36,675 nucleotides of DNA from an uncultured Collinsella sp. (GCA_934654515.1 CAKUGA010000009.1:1-36675), one strand, 5' to 3'. Counted from the first letter of the stretch, positions 8,081 through 17,111 are shown. A program made the numbers and translations. The notes: a model not told the origin generated them from the sequence alone.

Positions 8081-9961
8081 ATGTGCGGTTTTGTCGGTTT
8101 TGTCGGTGGGACGGATAACCAATCCGAGGTGCTCACCAAGATGATGGACCGCATCGTCCATCGCGGTCCCGACATGGGCGGTCAGTTTATCGACGGCCGC
8201 GTTGCCCTGGGCTTCCGTCGCCTGTCGATCCTCGACCTGACCGAGGCCGGCGCTCAGCCCATGGCCAATGAGGACGGCAGCGTCGTTATCGTCTTCAACG
8301 GCGAGATCTACAACTTCCAAGAACTCCGTTCCGAGCTCGAGACCAAGGGCTACCAGTTCCACTGCGGCGCCGACACCGAGAGCCTCCTGCACGGCTACGA
8401 GGAGTGGGGCGAGGCCGTCCTCGATCGCCTGCGCGGTATGTACGCCTTCGTCATCTGGGACAAGAAGAAGAACAAGCTTTTTGGCGCCCGCGATATCTTT
8501 GGCATCAAGCCGCTCTACTACTATCCCATGGCCGATGCGGGCGACGGCGCTCCGGGCGTGCTCTTTGGTTCCGAGATCAAGAGCTTCCTGGACTACCCGC
8601 ACTTCCACAAGGCGGTCAACAAAAAGGCCCTGCGTCCGTACATGACGCTGCAGTATTCGGCGACTGAGGAGACCTTCTTCGAGGGCGTCTACAAGCTGCC
8701 GCCGGCGCATTACTTTACCGTCGATATCCCGACTGGCAAGATGAACATCGAGCGCTACTGGGATTGCGATTACTCTGCCGTCGAGAAGCCGTTCGATGAG
8801 TACGTCGACGAGCTGGACGAGGTCGTGCACGAGAGCGTCGAGGCCCATCGCATCGCCGACGTCAAGGTCGCTTCGTTCCTCTCCGGTGGCGTCGACTCCA
8901 GCTACATCGCCGCTTGCCTCATGCCCGACAAGACCTTCTCGGTAGGCTTCGATTACAAGAACTTCAACGAGACCAACTACGCCAAGGAGCTCTCTGACAA
9001 GCTCGGCGTCGAGAACGTCCGCAAGATGATCACCGCCGACGAGTTCTTTGGCGCGCTCGAGGACATTCAGTATCACATGGACGAGCCGCAGTCCAACCTG
9101 TCGTCCGTGCCGCTGTGGTTCCTGGCCGAGATGGCGCGCAAGGATGTCACCGTCGTGCTTTCGGGCGAAGGCGCCGATGAGCTCTTTGGCGGCTACGCCT
9201 ATTACGAGGACACGGTTCCGGTGCGCAAGTACAAAAAGATGGTGCCGCTGCCCATTCGTCGCGCGCTCGGTAACCTGGCGCTGCACATGCCGTACTTCAA
9301 GGGCCACAATTTCCTGGTCAAGGGTGCCGAGATCCCCGAGAAGTCGTTCCTAGGACAGGCCCTGGTATGGCCGGAGCGTGAGGTCGACGGCGTGCTCAAG
9401 CCCGAGTACAACACCGGCGACGGCGCCTTCGAGCTCGCCGCCCCCATCTACGCGCGCGTAAAGGGTCAGCCCGAGCTGGTCAAGAAGCAGTACCTGGACA
9501 TGAACATGTGGCTTCCGGGCGACATTCTGCTCAAGGCCGACAAGATGTGCATGGCGCACTCGCTGGAGCTGCGCGTGCCCTTCCTGGACCGCAAGGTCAT
9601 GGAGTTCGCCGAGCACATTCCCGACCGCTATCGCATCAACGAGAATGGCAACAAGCAGGTGCTCCGCCACGCCGCCAACAAGTCGCTGCCCGACGAGTGG
9701 GCCACCCGTCCCAAGGTGGGCTTCCCGGTGCCGATCGTCTACTGGCTGCGCGAGCAAAAGTGGTACGACTACGTCAAGGAGTACTTCACCGCGCCGTGGG
9801 CAAGCGAGTTCTTCGACACCGACGAGCTCATGCACCTGCTCGACCTGCACTTTGCGGGCAAGGGCGATTTCCAGCGTAAGATTTATACGCCGCTTGTGTT
9901 CCTGGTGTGGTACAAGCGCTTCTTTATCGACGAGGATCAGCCTTCTGTTCAGGCTGCCTAG
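8081..9961 (+). CDS. asnB: Asparagine synthetase, glutamine-hydrolysing
   Basis: AsnB makes asparagine from aspartate, ATP and glutamine-derived ammonia. The 626-residue protein has an N-terminal glutamine amidotransferase class II domain with nucleophile Cys2 (MCGFVGFVGG), RGPD (28-31) and FNGEIYN, then a synthetase domain with the PP-loop SGGVDS (268-273) and SGEGADELFGGYAYY. The ATG is fixed by the need for Cys2 after processing; AGAGGGG lies upstream. A TATACT hexamer at 8024-8029 is the likely -10. It is monocistronic and ends in a clear terminator. No regulator is adjacent. C-terminal length is as in the Bacillus AsnB/AsnO type. Confidence 0.96.
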   Translation: MCGFVGFVGGTDNQSEVLTKMMDRIVHRGPDMGGQFIDGRVALGFRRLSILDLTEAGAQPMANEDGSVVIVFNGEIYNFQELRSELETKGYQFHCGADTESLLHGYEEWGEAVLDRLRGMYAFVIWDKKKNKLFGARDIFGIKPLYYYPMADAGDGAPGVLFGSEIKSFLDYPHFHKAVNKKALRPYMTLQYSATEETFFEGVYKLPPAHYFTVDIPTGKMNIERYWDCDYSAVEKPFDEYVDELDEVVHESVEAHRIADVKVASFLSGGVDSSYIAACLMPDKTFSVGFDYKNFNETNYAKELSDKLGVENVRKMITADEFFGALEDIQYHMDEPQSNLSSVPLWFLAEMARKDVTVVLSGEGADELFGGYAYYEDTVPVRKYKKMVPLPIRRALGNLALHMPYFKGHNFLVKGAEIPEKSFLGQALVWPEREVDGVLKPEYNTGDGAFELAAPIYARVKGQPELVKKQYLDMNMWLPGDILLKADKMCMAHSLELRVPFLDRKVMEFAEHIPDRYRINENGNKQVLRHAANKSLPDEWATRPKVGFPVPIVYWLREQKWYDYVKEYFTAPWASEFFDTDELMHLLDLHFAGKGDFQRKIYTPLVFLVWYKRFFIDEDQPSVQAA

Positions 9962-9986
9962 CCTCGGCTTACGAACGCCTGCGCGT

Positions 9987-10012
9987 AACGGCTCCTCCGG
10001 GAGCCGTTTTTG
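9987..10012 (+). terminator. Terminator after asnB
   Basis: AACGGCTCC (9987-9995) pairs with the arm ending CGGGAGCCGTT (to 10008), with a 3-4-base loop and a run of T residues after it (10007-10011). Confidence 0.8.
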
Positions 10013-10073
10013 CGCGGGTGCGTTTCAGTTACTATGAAAACAGTCCCTGCCAAATGGCTGAGAAAGGTGAAAG

Positions 10074-11636
10074 ATGCACCATTCGGATTCCGCGACCGTG
10101 ACCACGGTCGATACGCTCGCCAAGTTACTCGATGTGTGCGGCGAGCTACGCGCGTCGGAGCAGGTTGACGAGCGCGCCGTGACCGGCTGCTCGTTTGATT
10201 CGCGTGCGGTCTCGGCGGGTGACGTGTTCTTTTGCAAGGGCGCTGCCTTTAAGCCTGCGTTTTTGAGCATGGCGCTCGATGCGGGTGCCGTTGCATTTGT
10301 GTGCGAAGAGTCGCTGGTCGAGTCTCTGGAGCCGCTGGCGCAGGAGAGCGGCGCTGCGATGCTGGTTGTTGATAGCGTTCGCACGGCCATGGCCCTGTTG
10401 CCGCCGGAGGTCTACGACCGTCCCGACCACGACGTCAAGATCGTGGGCATCACCGGTACCAAGGGAAAGACCACGGCCGCTTTTATGCTTCAGTCCATCA
10501 TCAAGGCAGCGGGCGAATCCTGCGGCATGATCGGCTCGGTGAGTACCGACGATGGCATCGAGTGCTACGAGAGCACCAATACTACGCCCGAGGCCCCCGA
10601 GGTCTGGCGCCATATCGCCAACTGCCGTGAGTCCGGTCGCCAGTCCATGGTCATGGAGGTCTCGAGCCAGGCGCTCAAGTACCAACGCGTCGAGAATCTG
10701 CCGTTTGACGTGGCGTGCTTCCTCAACATCGGCCGTGACCACATCTCGCCGATCGAACACCCCACGTTTGAGGATTATTTTGAGAGCAAACTCAGGATCT
10801 TTGACCAGGCGAAGACTGCCGTGGTCAATCTGGGCACCGATGAAGTCGAGCGCGTACTGGAGGCGGCATCGACGGCCGAGCACTTGGTGACCGTCGGCGT
10901 CGAGCATCCCGAGGCGAGCCTGTGGGCAAGCGATGTCCGCATGGTCGGCTTTAACATCGAGTTTAACCTGCACGGCCTGAGCGCCGACGAGCCCGAGGCG
11001 GGGGAGAAGGTCCTGCTAGGTATCGCGGGCGACTTTAACGTGGAGAACGCGCTGGTCGCTATCGCCGCCGCGCGCGAGATCGGCATCGGTGTCGATGCCA
11101 TCAAGAAGGGCCTCTCCAAGCTGCGCGTGCCGGGTCGCATGGAGGTTGTGGAGTCGAAGGACGGCCGCGTGATTTGCGTCGTTGACTACGCACACAACCA
11201 GCTTTCGTTCCGCTCGCTTTTCTCGTCGGTCAAACGCGCGTTTCCCGCTAGCCCGGTCATTGCGCTGTTTGGTGCTGCTGGCGGCAAGGCACAGGAGCGC
11301 CGCGAGCAGCTTCCGCGCGAGGCAGCACCGTACTCCGACCTGATGATTTTTGCCAACGAGGATCCTGCTCACGAGGACCCGATGAAGGTCTGCCGCGAGC
11401 TTGCCGAGCATGTTCCCGACGATACGCCGAACAGGATCATCCTCGATCGCGAAGCCGCCGTGCATGCGGCCTTTAAGGCAGCGCGCGAGGAATACGTCAA
11501 CCCCGATGCGCCCACCATCGTCTTGCTGCTGGCAAAGGGCGACGAGGAGCTTATGCACGTGGGTGACGAGTTCGTGCCCATCGAGAGCGATCTTTCGCTT
11601 GCCAATCGTTTAATCGATGTTACCCAGTTTGACTAA
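10074..11636 (+). CDS. murE: MurE-like UDP-N-acetylmuramyl-tripeptide synthetase
   Basis: A Mur-ligase that adds the third amino acid to UDP-MurNAc-L-Ala-D-Glu in cytoplasmic peptidoglycan synthesis. The 520-residue protein shows GCSFDSRAVSAGDVFFC (N-domain uridine site), the P-loop TGTKGKTT (127-134), TTPE (170-173), the carbamylation-type lysine in ESKLRIF (Lys239), and a C-terminal ligase domain. The diaminopimelate-specific DNPR motif is replaced by EDPAHEDP (429-436), so meso-DAP is unlikely as substrate; lysine or ornithine is more likely (inference). ATG preceded by GAAAGGTGAAAG. It stands apart from the dcw cluster, as some second-copy MurE/MurT-like genes do. No cysteine-rich zinc insert of the MurT type was seen. 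Confidence 0.88.
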   Translation: MHHSDSATVTTVDTLAKLLDVCGELRASEQVDERAVTGCSFDSRAVSAGDVFFCKGAAFKPAFLSMALDAGAVAFVCEESLVESLEPLAQESGAAMLVVDSVRTAMALLPPEVYDRPDHDVKIVGITGTKGKTTAAFMLQSIIKAAGESCGMIGSVSTDDGIECYESTNTTPEAPEVWRHIANCRESGRQSMVMEVSSQALKYQRVENLPFDVACFLNIGRDHISPIEHPTFEDYFESKLRIFDQAKTAVVNLGTDEVERVLEAASTAEHLVTVGVEHPEASLWASDVRMVGFNIEFNLHGLSADEPEAGEKVLLGIAGDFNVENALVAIAAAREIGIGVDAIKKGLSKLRVPGRMEVVESKDGRVICVVDYAHNQLSFRSLFSSVKRAFPASPVIALFGAAGGKAQERREQLPREAAPYSDLMIFANEDPAHEDPMKVCRELAEHVPDDTPNRIILDREAAVHAAFKAAREEYVNPDAPTIVLLLAKGDEELMHVGDEFVPIESDLSLANRLIDVTQFD

Positions 11637-11747
11637 TGAGCTGTGATGACGGCGACGTCCTGAGCGCGCTGTCGTCCCAAGTGCGTTTCCCCTCAAGCGG
11701 GGCGCGCCGCGTAAGACCAGAAGCCCCTTCAACGTAATGGAGTGACC

Positions 11748-12659
11748 ATGTCCCACAATACCCTGCCGACCGTCGCTGAGCTTTCGGGCGAGATGCGCGA
11801 GCGTCTTGCCAAGGTTAAATACGTCTTTACCGACCTGGACGCCACCATGCTCGCGCCCGGCTCGTGCGTGCTGCGCGACAACGACGGCAACCCTTCGACC
11901 AAGCTCGTCGAGGCCGTCGTGGCGCTCGCCCGCGCTGGCATCCAGGTGGTCCCCACCTCGGGCCGCAACCGAACCATGATCCACGAGGACGCGCGCGTGC
12001 TCGGCCTCAACTCCTACATTGGCGAGATGGGTGGCCTGGTCATGTACGACCTCAAGGCCAATGACTGGGAGTACCTGACCGGCGACATGCCCTACGATCC
12101 CGCCTGCGGCCTCACGCCGCATCAGGTGATTGAGCAGACCGGCGTGTGCGAGAAGATCCTCGCCCGCTGGCCGCACAAGATCGAGTACCACAACGATATG
12201 TCGACCGGCTACAAGTACCGCGAGGTCACCGTCGGCATGCGCGGCGATGTGCCCGACAATGAGGTTCAGGCTATCCTCGACGAAGCCGGTTGCGGCCTGG
12301 TCTGGGCTTGCAACGGCCATCTGACGCACCTGTCCAAGCCGACGACACTCGAGCTCGATCGCGTCGAGGACGGTCGCGCGTTCAACATCAATCCCGCGGG
12401 CCTCAACAAAGGCGTCGCCATTGCGCGCTTCTGCGAGCACCTGGGGATCGAGCGCGAGGAGACGCTCGCGCTCGGCGATTCCGAGTCCGACTTCTACATG
12501 GCCGATCACGTGGGCACGTTCTGCCTGGTCGAGAATGGCCTGACGAGCGCCGGCGCGCCCGAGTTCCTGGACGCTTGCGATAACGCCTACGTCACGCGCG
12601 GCAAGATTGTCGACGGCTGGGTGGCAACGGCCGAGCTGCTGGTCGCGGCTCGTTCGTAG
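11748..12659 (+). CDS. HAD-superfamily (Cof-type) phosphatase
   Basis: A 303-residue HAD hydrolase of the IIB/Cof class. The nucleophile motif is FTDLDATM (Asp29 and Asp31 from the chosen start), motif II is in VVPTSGRNR, and the Mg-binding motif is LALGDSESDFYMAD. A GTG two codons earlier (11742) is in frame, but the ATG at 11748 is preferred because GGAG lies at a proper distance. Such enzymes dephosphorylate sugar phosphates, PLP or flavin precursors; the substrate is not predictable here. It begins an array HAD-murI-rph-rdgB-dtd of co-directional genes with short gaps. Confidence 0.88.
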   Translation: MSHNTLPTVAELSGEMRERLAKVKYVFTDLDATMLAPGSCVLRDNDGNPSTKLVEAVVALARAGIQVVPTSGRNRTMIHEDARVLGLNSYIGEMGGLVMYDLKANDWEYLTGDMPYDPACGLTPHQVIEQTGVCEKILARWPHKIEYHNDMSTGYKYREVTVGMRGDVPDNEVQAILDEAGCGLVWACNGHLTHLSKPTTLELDRVEDGRAFNINPAGLNKGVAIARFCEHLGIEREETLALGDSESDFYMADHVGTFCLVENGLTSAGAPEFLDACDNAYVTRGKIVDGWVATAELLVAARS

Positions 12660-12712
12660 CGCGGTCCTATCGCGCTGAGCCATATCTTTTCGAGAGAGAA
12701 TCTGGTGAGGTA

Positions 12713-13597
12713 ATGTCCGATATCGAGAATCTGGCCGGGGACACGCGCCCGATTGGCGTGTTCGATTCTGGTTTGGGCGGTCTGACGGTTGCGCGCGCCA
12801 TCGCGACGGCGCTGCCGCACGAGTCCGTCTACTACTTCGGCGACACCAAACGCTGCCCCTACGGCACGCGCACCGAGGATGAGGTGCGCTCGTTTGCGTT
12901 GCAGGCGGGCCGTTGGCTGTCGAAGCACGACGTCAAGATCATGGTCATCGCCTGCAACACGGCGACAGCTGCGGCCTTGCGTCTGGCCCAGCAGGTGCTC
13001 GACGTTCCCGTCATCGGTGTGATCGCACCGGGCGCACGCGCGGCAATCAACAGCACCCGCACGCGCCGGGTGGGCGTGCTCGCCACCAACCTCACCATTC
13101 GCTCGGGCGCCTACACGCGCGCCATTCAGGATCTAGATGCCGGCGTCGATGTATACGGCTGCCCCGCTTCGAGCTTTGTCGAGGTTGTCGAACACGAGCT
13201 CGCCTCGGGTGCACATCTGCAGGAACAGTGGCTTGAGAACGAGGACATCTTCGATACGCCTGCCGTGCGTGCGCTGGTGGGTGCCACGGTTGAGCCGCTG
13301 CGCGACCACGGTATCGATACCGTGGTGCTCGGCTGTACGCATTTTCCGCTGTTGGTGGGACCTATCCGCCATGCGCTGGGGCCTGGGGTGCGCGTCGTGA
13401 GTTCCGCCGAGGAGACCACGCGCGAACTGACTGACATCCTTACGCGCCGCGAGCAGCTGGCGGGCGACGCCGCCGAGCCGCAGCATCGTTTTGCCACGAC
13501 GGCCGATAACATTGCCGAGTTTGCGGTGGCGGGCAGCTTTATCTTTGGTCAGCCGCTCAAGAGCATCGAACATATCGATATCGATGAGCTGAAATAG
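12713..13597 (+). CDS. murI: Glutamate racemase
   Basis: MurI interconverts L- and D-glutamate to supply D-Glu for peptidoglycan. The 294-residue protein shows GVFDSGLGGLTVARA at the N-terminus with the catalytic aspartate, and the two catalytic cysteines in IACNTATA (Cys81) and LGCTHFPLL (Cys208). Length is normal. GTGAGG lies a few bases before the ATG. It sits 53 bases after the HAD phosphatase gene and near a MurE-like ligase gene, so peptidoglycan precursor genes are loosely grouped. The murI-rph-rdgB order is common in Gram-positive bacteria. Confidence 0.96.
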   Translation: MSDIENLAGDTRPIGVFDSGLGGLTVARAIATALPHESVYYFGDTKRCPYGTRTEDEVRSFALQAGRWLSKHDVKIMVIACNTATAAALRLAQQVLDVPVIGVIAPGARAAINSTRTRRVGVLATNLTIRSGAYTRAIQDLDAGVDVYGCPASSFVEVVEHELASGAHLQEQWLENEDIFDTPAVRALVGATVEPLRDHGIDTVVLGCTHFPLLVGPIRHALGPGVRVVSSAEETTRELTDILTRREQLAGDAAEPQHRFATTADNIAEFAVAGSFIFGQPLKSIEHIDIDELK

Positions 13598-13651
13598 ATG
13601 TAAGGCCGCCGCCAAAGCCTTCGCCGCATCTTTTGCCGAAAGGATATTTCT

Positions 13652-14377
13652 ATGGAGTACATGCAGGTCAACCGCGCCAACGGCCGCGCCGCCAACGAGT
13701 TGCGCCCCGTTAAGCTCACCCGTGGCGTCATGAAGCACGCCCACGGCTCGTGTTTGGCCGAGTTCGGCGACACGCGCGTGCTGTGCGCCGCCACTATCGA
13801 GGAGGGCGTGCCGGGCTGGCGAAAGGGAGCTAAGGCCGGCTGGGTGACCGCGGAATACGCCATGCTGCCGGCGTCGACCGGCAAGCGCTGCAAGCGCGAG
13901 CACGCCAACCGCAAGGGCCGCTCCATGGAGATTGAGCGCCTCATTGGCCGCAGCCTGCGTACCGTCGTCAACATGAAGGCGCTCGGCGAGTACACCGTCA
14001 CCGTCGACTGCGACGTGATCCAGGCCGATGGCGGCACGCGTACAGCGAGCATTACCGGCGCCTGGGTGGCGCTGCACGACGCCCTCGCCATGTGGGTCGA
14101 GGCGGGCAAAATCGAGCGCATCCCGCTTACCGGCCAGGTGGCCGCCATCTCCATGGGCGTTGTCGACGGCAATACGCTGCTTGACCTCGATTATTCCGAG
14201 GACAGCCATGCCGAAGTCGACATGAACCTCGTCGCCACCGACACCGGCGAGATGATCGAGCTCCAGGGCACCGGCGAGCAGGCGCCCTTTGACCGTAAGC
14301 GCCTCAACGCCCTGCTCGACCTGGGCGACAAAGGCATCGCCGAGCTCATCGAGCTCCAACGCCAGGCCCTCGCCTAG
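13652..14377 (+). CDS. rph: Ribonuclease PH
   Basis: RNase PH trims the 3' ends of tRNA precursors by phosphorolysis in a hexameric ring. The 241-residue protein shows the N-terminal [13 protein letters not shown] segment, [10 protein letters not shown], the [11 protein letters not shown] core, and an [18 protein letters not shown] region (phosphate and RNA binding), with the C-terminal part reaching the usual family length. The ATG follows AAAGGA. It lies between murI and rdgB, as in many Firmicutes and Actinobacteria. The 143-bp gap after it holds a small dyad (14382-14406), so rdgB may have its own promoter. Confidence 0.96.
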   Translation: MEYMQVNRANGRAANELRPVKLTRGVMKHAHGSCLAEFGDTRVLCAATIEEGVPGWRKGAKAGWVTAEYAMLPASTGKRCKREHANRKGRSMEIERLIGRSLRTVVNMKALGEYTVTVDCDVIQADGGTRTASITGAWVALHDALAMWVEAGKIERIPLTGQVAAISMGVVDGNTLLDLDYSEDSHAEVDMNLVATDTGEMIELQGTGEQAPFDRKRLNALLDLGDKGIAELIELQRQALA

Positions 14378-14381
14378 CCTA

Positions 14382-14406
14382 CCAAAAAGTGACAGGTTTA
14401 TTTTGG
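14382..14406. repeat. Short dyad with GACAGGTTTA core (family member A)
   Basis: CCAAAA (14382-14387) and TTTTGG (14401-14406) flank a core containing GTGACAGGTTTA. The core resembles that of the dyad at 22098-22130, although the arms are unrelated. Located five bases after rph. Confidence 0.45.
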
Positions 14407-14520
14407 CAGATTTTATCTGGGAAAACGTCGAAGTATAAGACTGCCGTTGATTGAGAGGGGAGAGGCGGAGGCCCTCGTCGCCCTCGGCGCGGCATTGCTA
14501 TAGAGACAAGGAGACCACTC

Positions 14521-15162
14521 ATGGCACTTGAGAAGATCGACATCGACACCCTCGATCCGGCGGCGACCATTGTCGTGGCAACGGGCAACGCCCATAAGCT
14601 CACCGAGATCGAGGCCATTTTGGGCAAGGTCATGCCCGAGGTTCGCTTTGTGGCGCTCGGCCAGCTGGGCGATTTTGAGGACCCCGAGGAAAACGGCACG
14701 ACATTTTTGGAGAACGCCATCATCAAGGCGCAGGCTGCCGTCGAAGAGACGGGGCTCATGGCCATTGCCGACGATTCGGGCCTGGTCGTCGACGCACTGG
14801 ACGGTGAGCCCGGTGTGTATAGCGCGCGCTACGCGGGCGTTCACGGCGACGATGCCGCCAACAATGCCAAGCTGCTCGTGAATCTGGAGGGCGTGGCCGA
14901 CGAGGACCGCACTGCACGCTTTATGAGCGTCGTCGCGCTCATCGACACGGACGGTTTGGTCACCTATGGCGAGGGCGCCTGCGAGGGCGTTATCGCGCAC
15001 GAGGGCCGCGGCGATCACGGCTTTGGCTACGACCCGCTGTTCCTGCCGGTCGATACGCCGGGCAAGACTATGGCCGAGCTCACGGCGGACGAGAAGAACG
15101 CCATCAGCCATCGATTCCATGCGCTCGAGCATCTGTCCGCCAAGCTGACGGGCGAGGAGTAG
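14521..15162 (+). CDS. rdgB: XTP/dITP diphosphatase (non-canonical purine NTP pyrophosphatase)
   Basis: RdgB/HAM1 hydrolyses dITP, XTP and similar damaged nucleotides to monophosphates, keeping them out of DNA and RNA. The 213-residue protein has the N-terminal VVATGNAHKLTEIEAIL motif, LENAIIKA, the catalytic ADDSG (residues 83-87), GVYSARYAG, and GHDG-like GFGYDPLF. The N-terminus is some ten residues longer than usual (MALEKIDIDT), supported by AAGGAGA before the ATG at 14521. It is followed after three bases by the dtd start, so the two are coupled. Confidence 0.95.
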   Translation: MALEKIDIDTLDPAATIVVATGNAHKLTEIEAILGKVMPEVRFVALGQLGDFEDPEENGTTFLENAIIKAQAAVEETGLMAIADDSGLVVDALDGEPGVYSARYAGVHGDDAANNAKLLVNLEGVADEDRTARFMSVVALIDTDGLVTYGEGACEGVIAHEGRGDHGFGYDPLFLPVDTPGKTMAELTADEKNAISHRFHALEHLSAKLTGEE

Positions 15163-15165
15163 GCC

Positions 15166-15612
15166 GTGCGTGCGGTGGTGCAGCGCGTGTTCAACGCCGG
15201 CGTGACGGTCGACGGCGAGTGCGTGGGCAAAATTGGGCGCGGCTATCTGGTGCTGCTGGGCGTGGGCCACGGCGACACGCGCGCCGAGGCCGATAAGCTG
15301 TGGGGCAAGCTCCGGGGCTTGCGCATTAACGAGGACGAGAACGGCAAGACCAACCTGGCACTTGCCGACGTCGACGGTGAGGTGCTCGTGGTGTCGCAGT
15401 TCACGCTGTTTGCCGATTGCCGTCATGGTCGCCGTCCGTCCTTTACGGATGCCGGCGCCCCCGATGTCGCCAACGAGCTCTACGAGTACTTCCTGACGCT
15501 TGTGCGCCAAGATGTTGAACACGTGGCGCACGGCATCTTTGGCGCCGATATGAAGGTCGACCTCGTCAACGACGGTCCATTCACCATCGTTCTGGACACA
15601 GACAATCTGTAA
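15166..15612 (+). CDS. dtd: D-aminoacyl-tRNA deacylase
   Basis: DTD removes D-amino acids (and glycine) mischarged on tRNA. The 148-residue protein has MRAVVQRV at the N-terminus, the catalytic SQFTLFAD motif and the NDGPFT motif near the C-terminus, all diagnostic. It uses a GTG start at 15166, three bases after the rdgB stop; GGCGAGGAG within the rdgB end is the ribosome binding site. Given D-Glu made by the nearby MurI, a D-amino acid proofreading gene in the same array makes sense, though this grouping is only suggestive. Confidence 0.95.
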   Translation: MRAVVQRVFNAGVTVDGECVGKIGRGYLVLLGVGHGDTRAEADKLWGKLRGLRINEDENGKTNLALADVDGEVLVVSQFTLFADCRHGRRPSFTDAGAPDVANELYEYFLTLVRQDVEHVAHGIFGADMKVDLVNDGPFTIVLDTDNL

Positions 15613-15647
15613 GTAGTCAATTTGGGACGGGGCTTATTTAGCTACTT
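15611..15647. repeat. Short dyad with GGGACGGGGCTTATTT core (family member B)
   Basis: AAGTAG (15611-15616) and CTACTT (15642-15647) flank a core GGGACGGGGCTTATTT. It starts at the last base of the dtd stop region, and its right arm overlaps the -35 box of the veg promoter. Confidence 0.4.
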
Positions 15648-15675
15648 GCGTATGGCGGCAGCAGGGTGCTATAGT
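15646..15675 (+). promoter_or_regulatory. Sigma-70-type promoter of veg
   Basis: TTGCGT at 15646-15651, an 18-bp spacer, and TATAGT at 15670-15675. Transcription would start near 15682, about 60 bases before the veg start codon. Confidence 0.65.
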
Positions 15676-15695
15676 ATTAGAGTTTTGTCTATCTT

Positions 15696-15715
15696 AGGGG
15701 TATTATCCCCTTTTT
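15696..15715 (+). terminator. Terminator-like hairpin in the veg leader
   Basis: AGGGG-TATTAT-CCCCT (15696-15711) followed by TTTTT. It lies downstream of the predicted veg start site and upstream of the veg ribosome binding site. It could end read-through from dtd or attenuate veg; the stem is short (5 bp). Confidence 0.45.
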
Positions 15716-15742
15716 GAATTGCATCTTCTGGAGGCCCTGTTC

Positions 15743-16039
15743 ATGGAAGAGATGGAAGTCAATCACGTCGACGACATCCACGAGAAGCTGACCGATATGG
15801 TGGGCGATCGCGTCAAGGTTAAGGCCAACATGGGCCGCACCCGCGTCGTCGAGCGCATGGGCACCATCAAGAGCGTCCATCCGGCAGTCTTTATCGTCGA
15901 GGTTGACGAGCGTCGCGGCCGCAAGTCGCGTCAGTCCTACCAGTATATCGATGTCCTCACCGGTCAGGTCGAGCTGTTCGACCCCGAGAGCGGCGAGCAT
16001 ATCTTTACCCCGCTCGGCAATCAGCTCGAGGAGCACTAG
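15743..16039 (+). CDS. veg: Veg family protein
   Basis: A 98-residue protein matching the Veg family of small, highly expressed Gram-positive proteins: VGDRVKVKANMGRTRVVER, then a VFIVEVDE strand and SYQYIDVLTGQVELF. In Bacillus subtilis Veg affects biofilm matrix expression; its biochemical role is not established and should not be assumed here. The frame is open from a TTG at 15719, but the ATG at 15743 is chosen because TGGAGG precedes it. Its gene comes two bases before the ispE start. Veg next to ispE is a conserved Gram-positive neighbourhood. Confidence 0.88.
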   Translation: MEEMEVNHVDDIHEKLTDMVGDRVKVKANMGRTRVVERMGTIKSVHPAVFIVEVDERRGRKSRQSYQYIDVLTGQVELFDPESGEHIFTPLGNQLEEH

Positions 16040-16041
16040 CG

Positions 16042-16938
16042 GTGACCGATTGGTCCCTGACCCTTTCCGCGCCGGCAAAGATCAACCTCTATCTGGGGGT
16101 TCATACCGAGCGTGACGACCGCGGCTACCATAAGGTCGATTCCCTGATGGCAGCTGTCGGTCTTTCCGATACCGTGACGGTTACGCCGGTACAGGCGCTG
16201 ACCGTCCAGACGGTTCCGGCATCAGATTTTCCCATGCAAAAGAATACGGCGTATCGGGCTGCGGTTGCTATGGCCGAGCATTATGGTCGCGAGGCAAACA
16301 TCTGCGTGACGATCGAGAAGCATATTCCGCTGTGCGCTGGCCTGGGCGGTCCTTCGACGGATGCCGCGGCGGTTATCGTTGCTCTGGCCGAACTCTGGGG
16401 CATCGACCGCACCGATCCCGCGCTCGATGACATCGCCCGTAGCATCGGTGCCGACGTGCCGTTCTTTTTGCATGCGAGCCCCGCTTTTTACGTGGGCGGG
16501 GGAGACGTTCTGGCAACCGAGTACCCCGCATTGCCCACAACACCTGTCGTGCTGGTTAAGCCGCGCGAAGCAAGCGTTTCAACAATTGAAGCCTATCGAC
16601 GCTTTGACGAGACCCCGGTGTCTGCGGAGAAGCCCGGTGCGATCGCATCGGCGCTTCGCTCGGGAGACGCCGAGACGGCCTACGCGCTCGTCCACAACAA
16701 CCTGGGCGTTATCTCCGCGCAGATGGAGCCGCAGATCCAAACCGTGCTCGACTGGCTGCGCGCGCAGGACGGTACCGTTGCCGTAGACGTGTGCGGATCG
16801 GGTGCCTGCTCGTTTGCCATTTGCGACACCGCCGCCACGGCCGAAAGGCTTGCCGACGCTGCCCAGCAAAACGGCTGGTGGTCCTGCGCGACGGAGCTCA
16901 TTCCCAACACGGTTCGCATCGAAGTGCCAAAGAAGTAA
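16042..16938 (+). CDS. ispE: 4-diphosphocytidyl-2-C-methyl-D-erythritol kinase
   Basis: IspE phosphorylates CDP-methylerythritol with ATP in the non-mevalonate isoprenoid pathway. The 298-residue GHMP kinase has APAKINLYLGV at the N-terminus (Lys13 near the active site), the glycine-rich ATP loop PLCAGLGGPSTDAAA (97-110, with catalytic-type Asp107), and a C-terminal VCGSGACSFAI segment. GTG start at 16042, two bases after the veg stop, with GAGGAGCAC as ribosome binding site inside the veg end. Presence implies the MEP pathway in this organism. Confidence 0.95.
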   Translation: MTDWSLTLSAPAKINLYLGVHTERDDRGYHKVDSLMAAVGLSDTVTVTPVQALTVQTVPASDFPMQKNTAYRAAVAMAEHYGREANICVTIEKHIPLCAGLGGPSTDAAAVIVALAELWGIDRTDPALDDIARSIGADVPFFLHASPAFYVGGGDVLATEYPALPTTPVVLVKPREASVSTIEAYRRFDETPVSAEKPGAIASALRSGDAETAYALVHNNLGVISAQMEPQIQTVLDWLRAQDGTVAVDVCGSGACSFAICDTAATAERLADAAQQNGWWSCATELIPNTVRIEVPKK

Positions 16939-16987
16939 AAATTTCTCTAGCACACGATGGAAATCTTTGTTACTATAGTCGAGCTAA

Positions 16988-17064
16988 CGGGTTGTGGCTC
17001 AGTTTGGTAGAGCACTGCGTTCGGGACGCAGGGGTCGCTGGTTCAAATCCAGTCAACCCGACCA
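16988..17064 (+). tRNA. tRNA-Pro (anticodon CGG)
   Basis: Acceptor CGGGTTG pairs with CAACCCG, discriminator A and an encoded CCA end at 17064. The anticodon stem CTGCG/CGCAG closes the loop TTCGGGA, giving anticodon CGG (proline CCG). The T arm reads GCTGG-TTCAAAT-CCAGT. A TATAGT hexamer at 16974-16979 may be its -10. It lies just downstream of ispE. Confidence 0.96.
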
Positions 17065-17074
17065 GAGCATGAGG

Positions 17075-17104
17075 AGGGACCGCTTCTTGCGGTCCCTTTT
17101 TTTA
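17075..17104 (+). terminator. Terminator after tRNA-Pro
   Basis: AGGGACCGC (17075-17083) pairs with GCGGTCCCT (17089-17097) across a 5-base loop, followed by a seven-base T-run. Confidence 0.9.
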
Positions 17105-17111
17105 GCTATTG

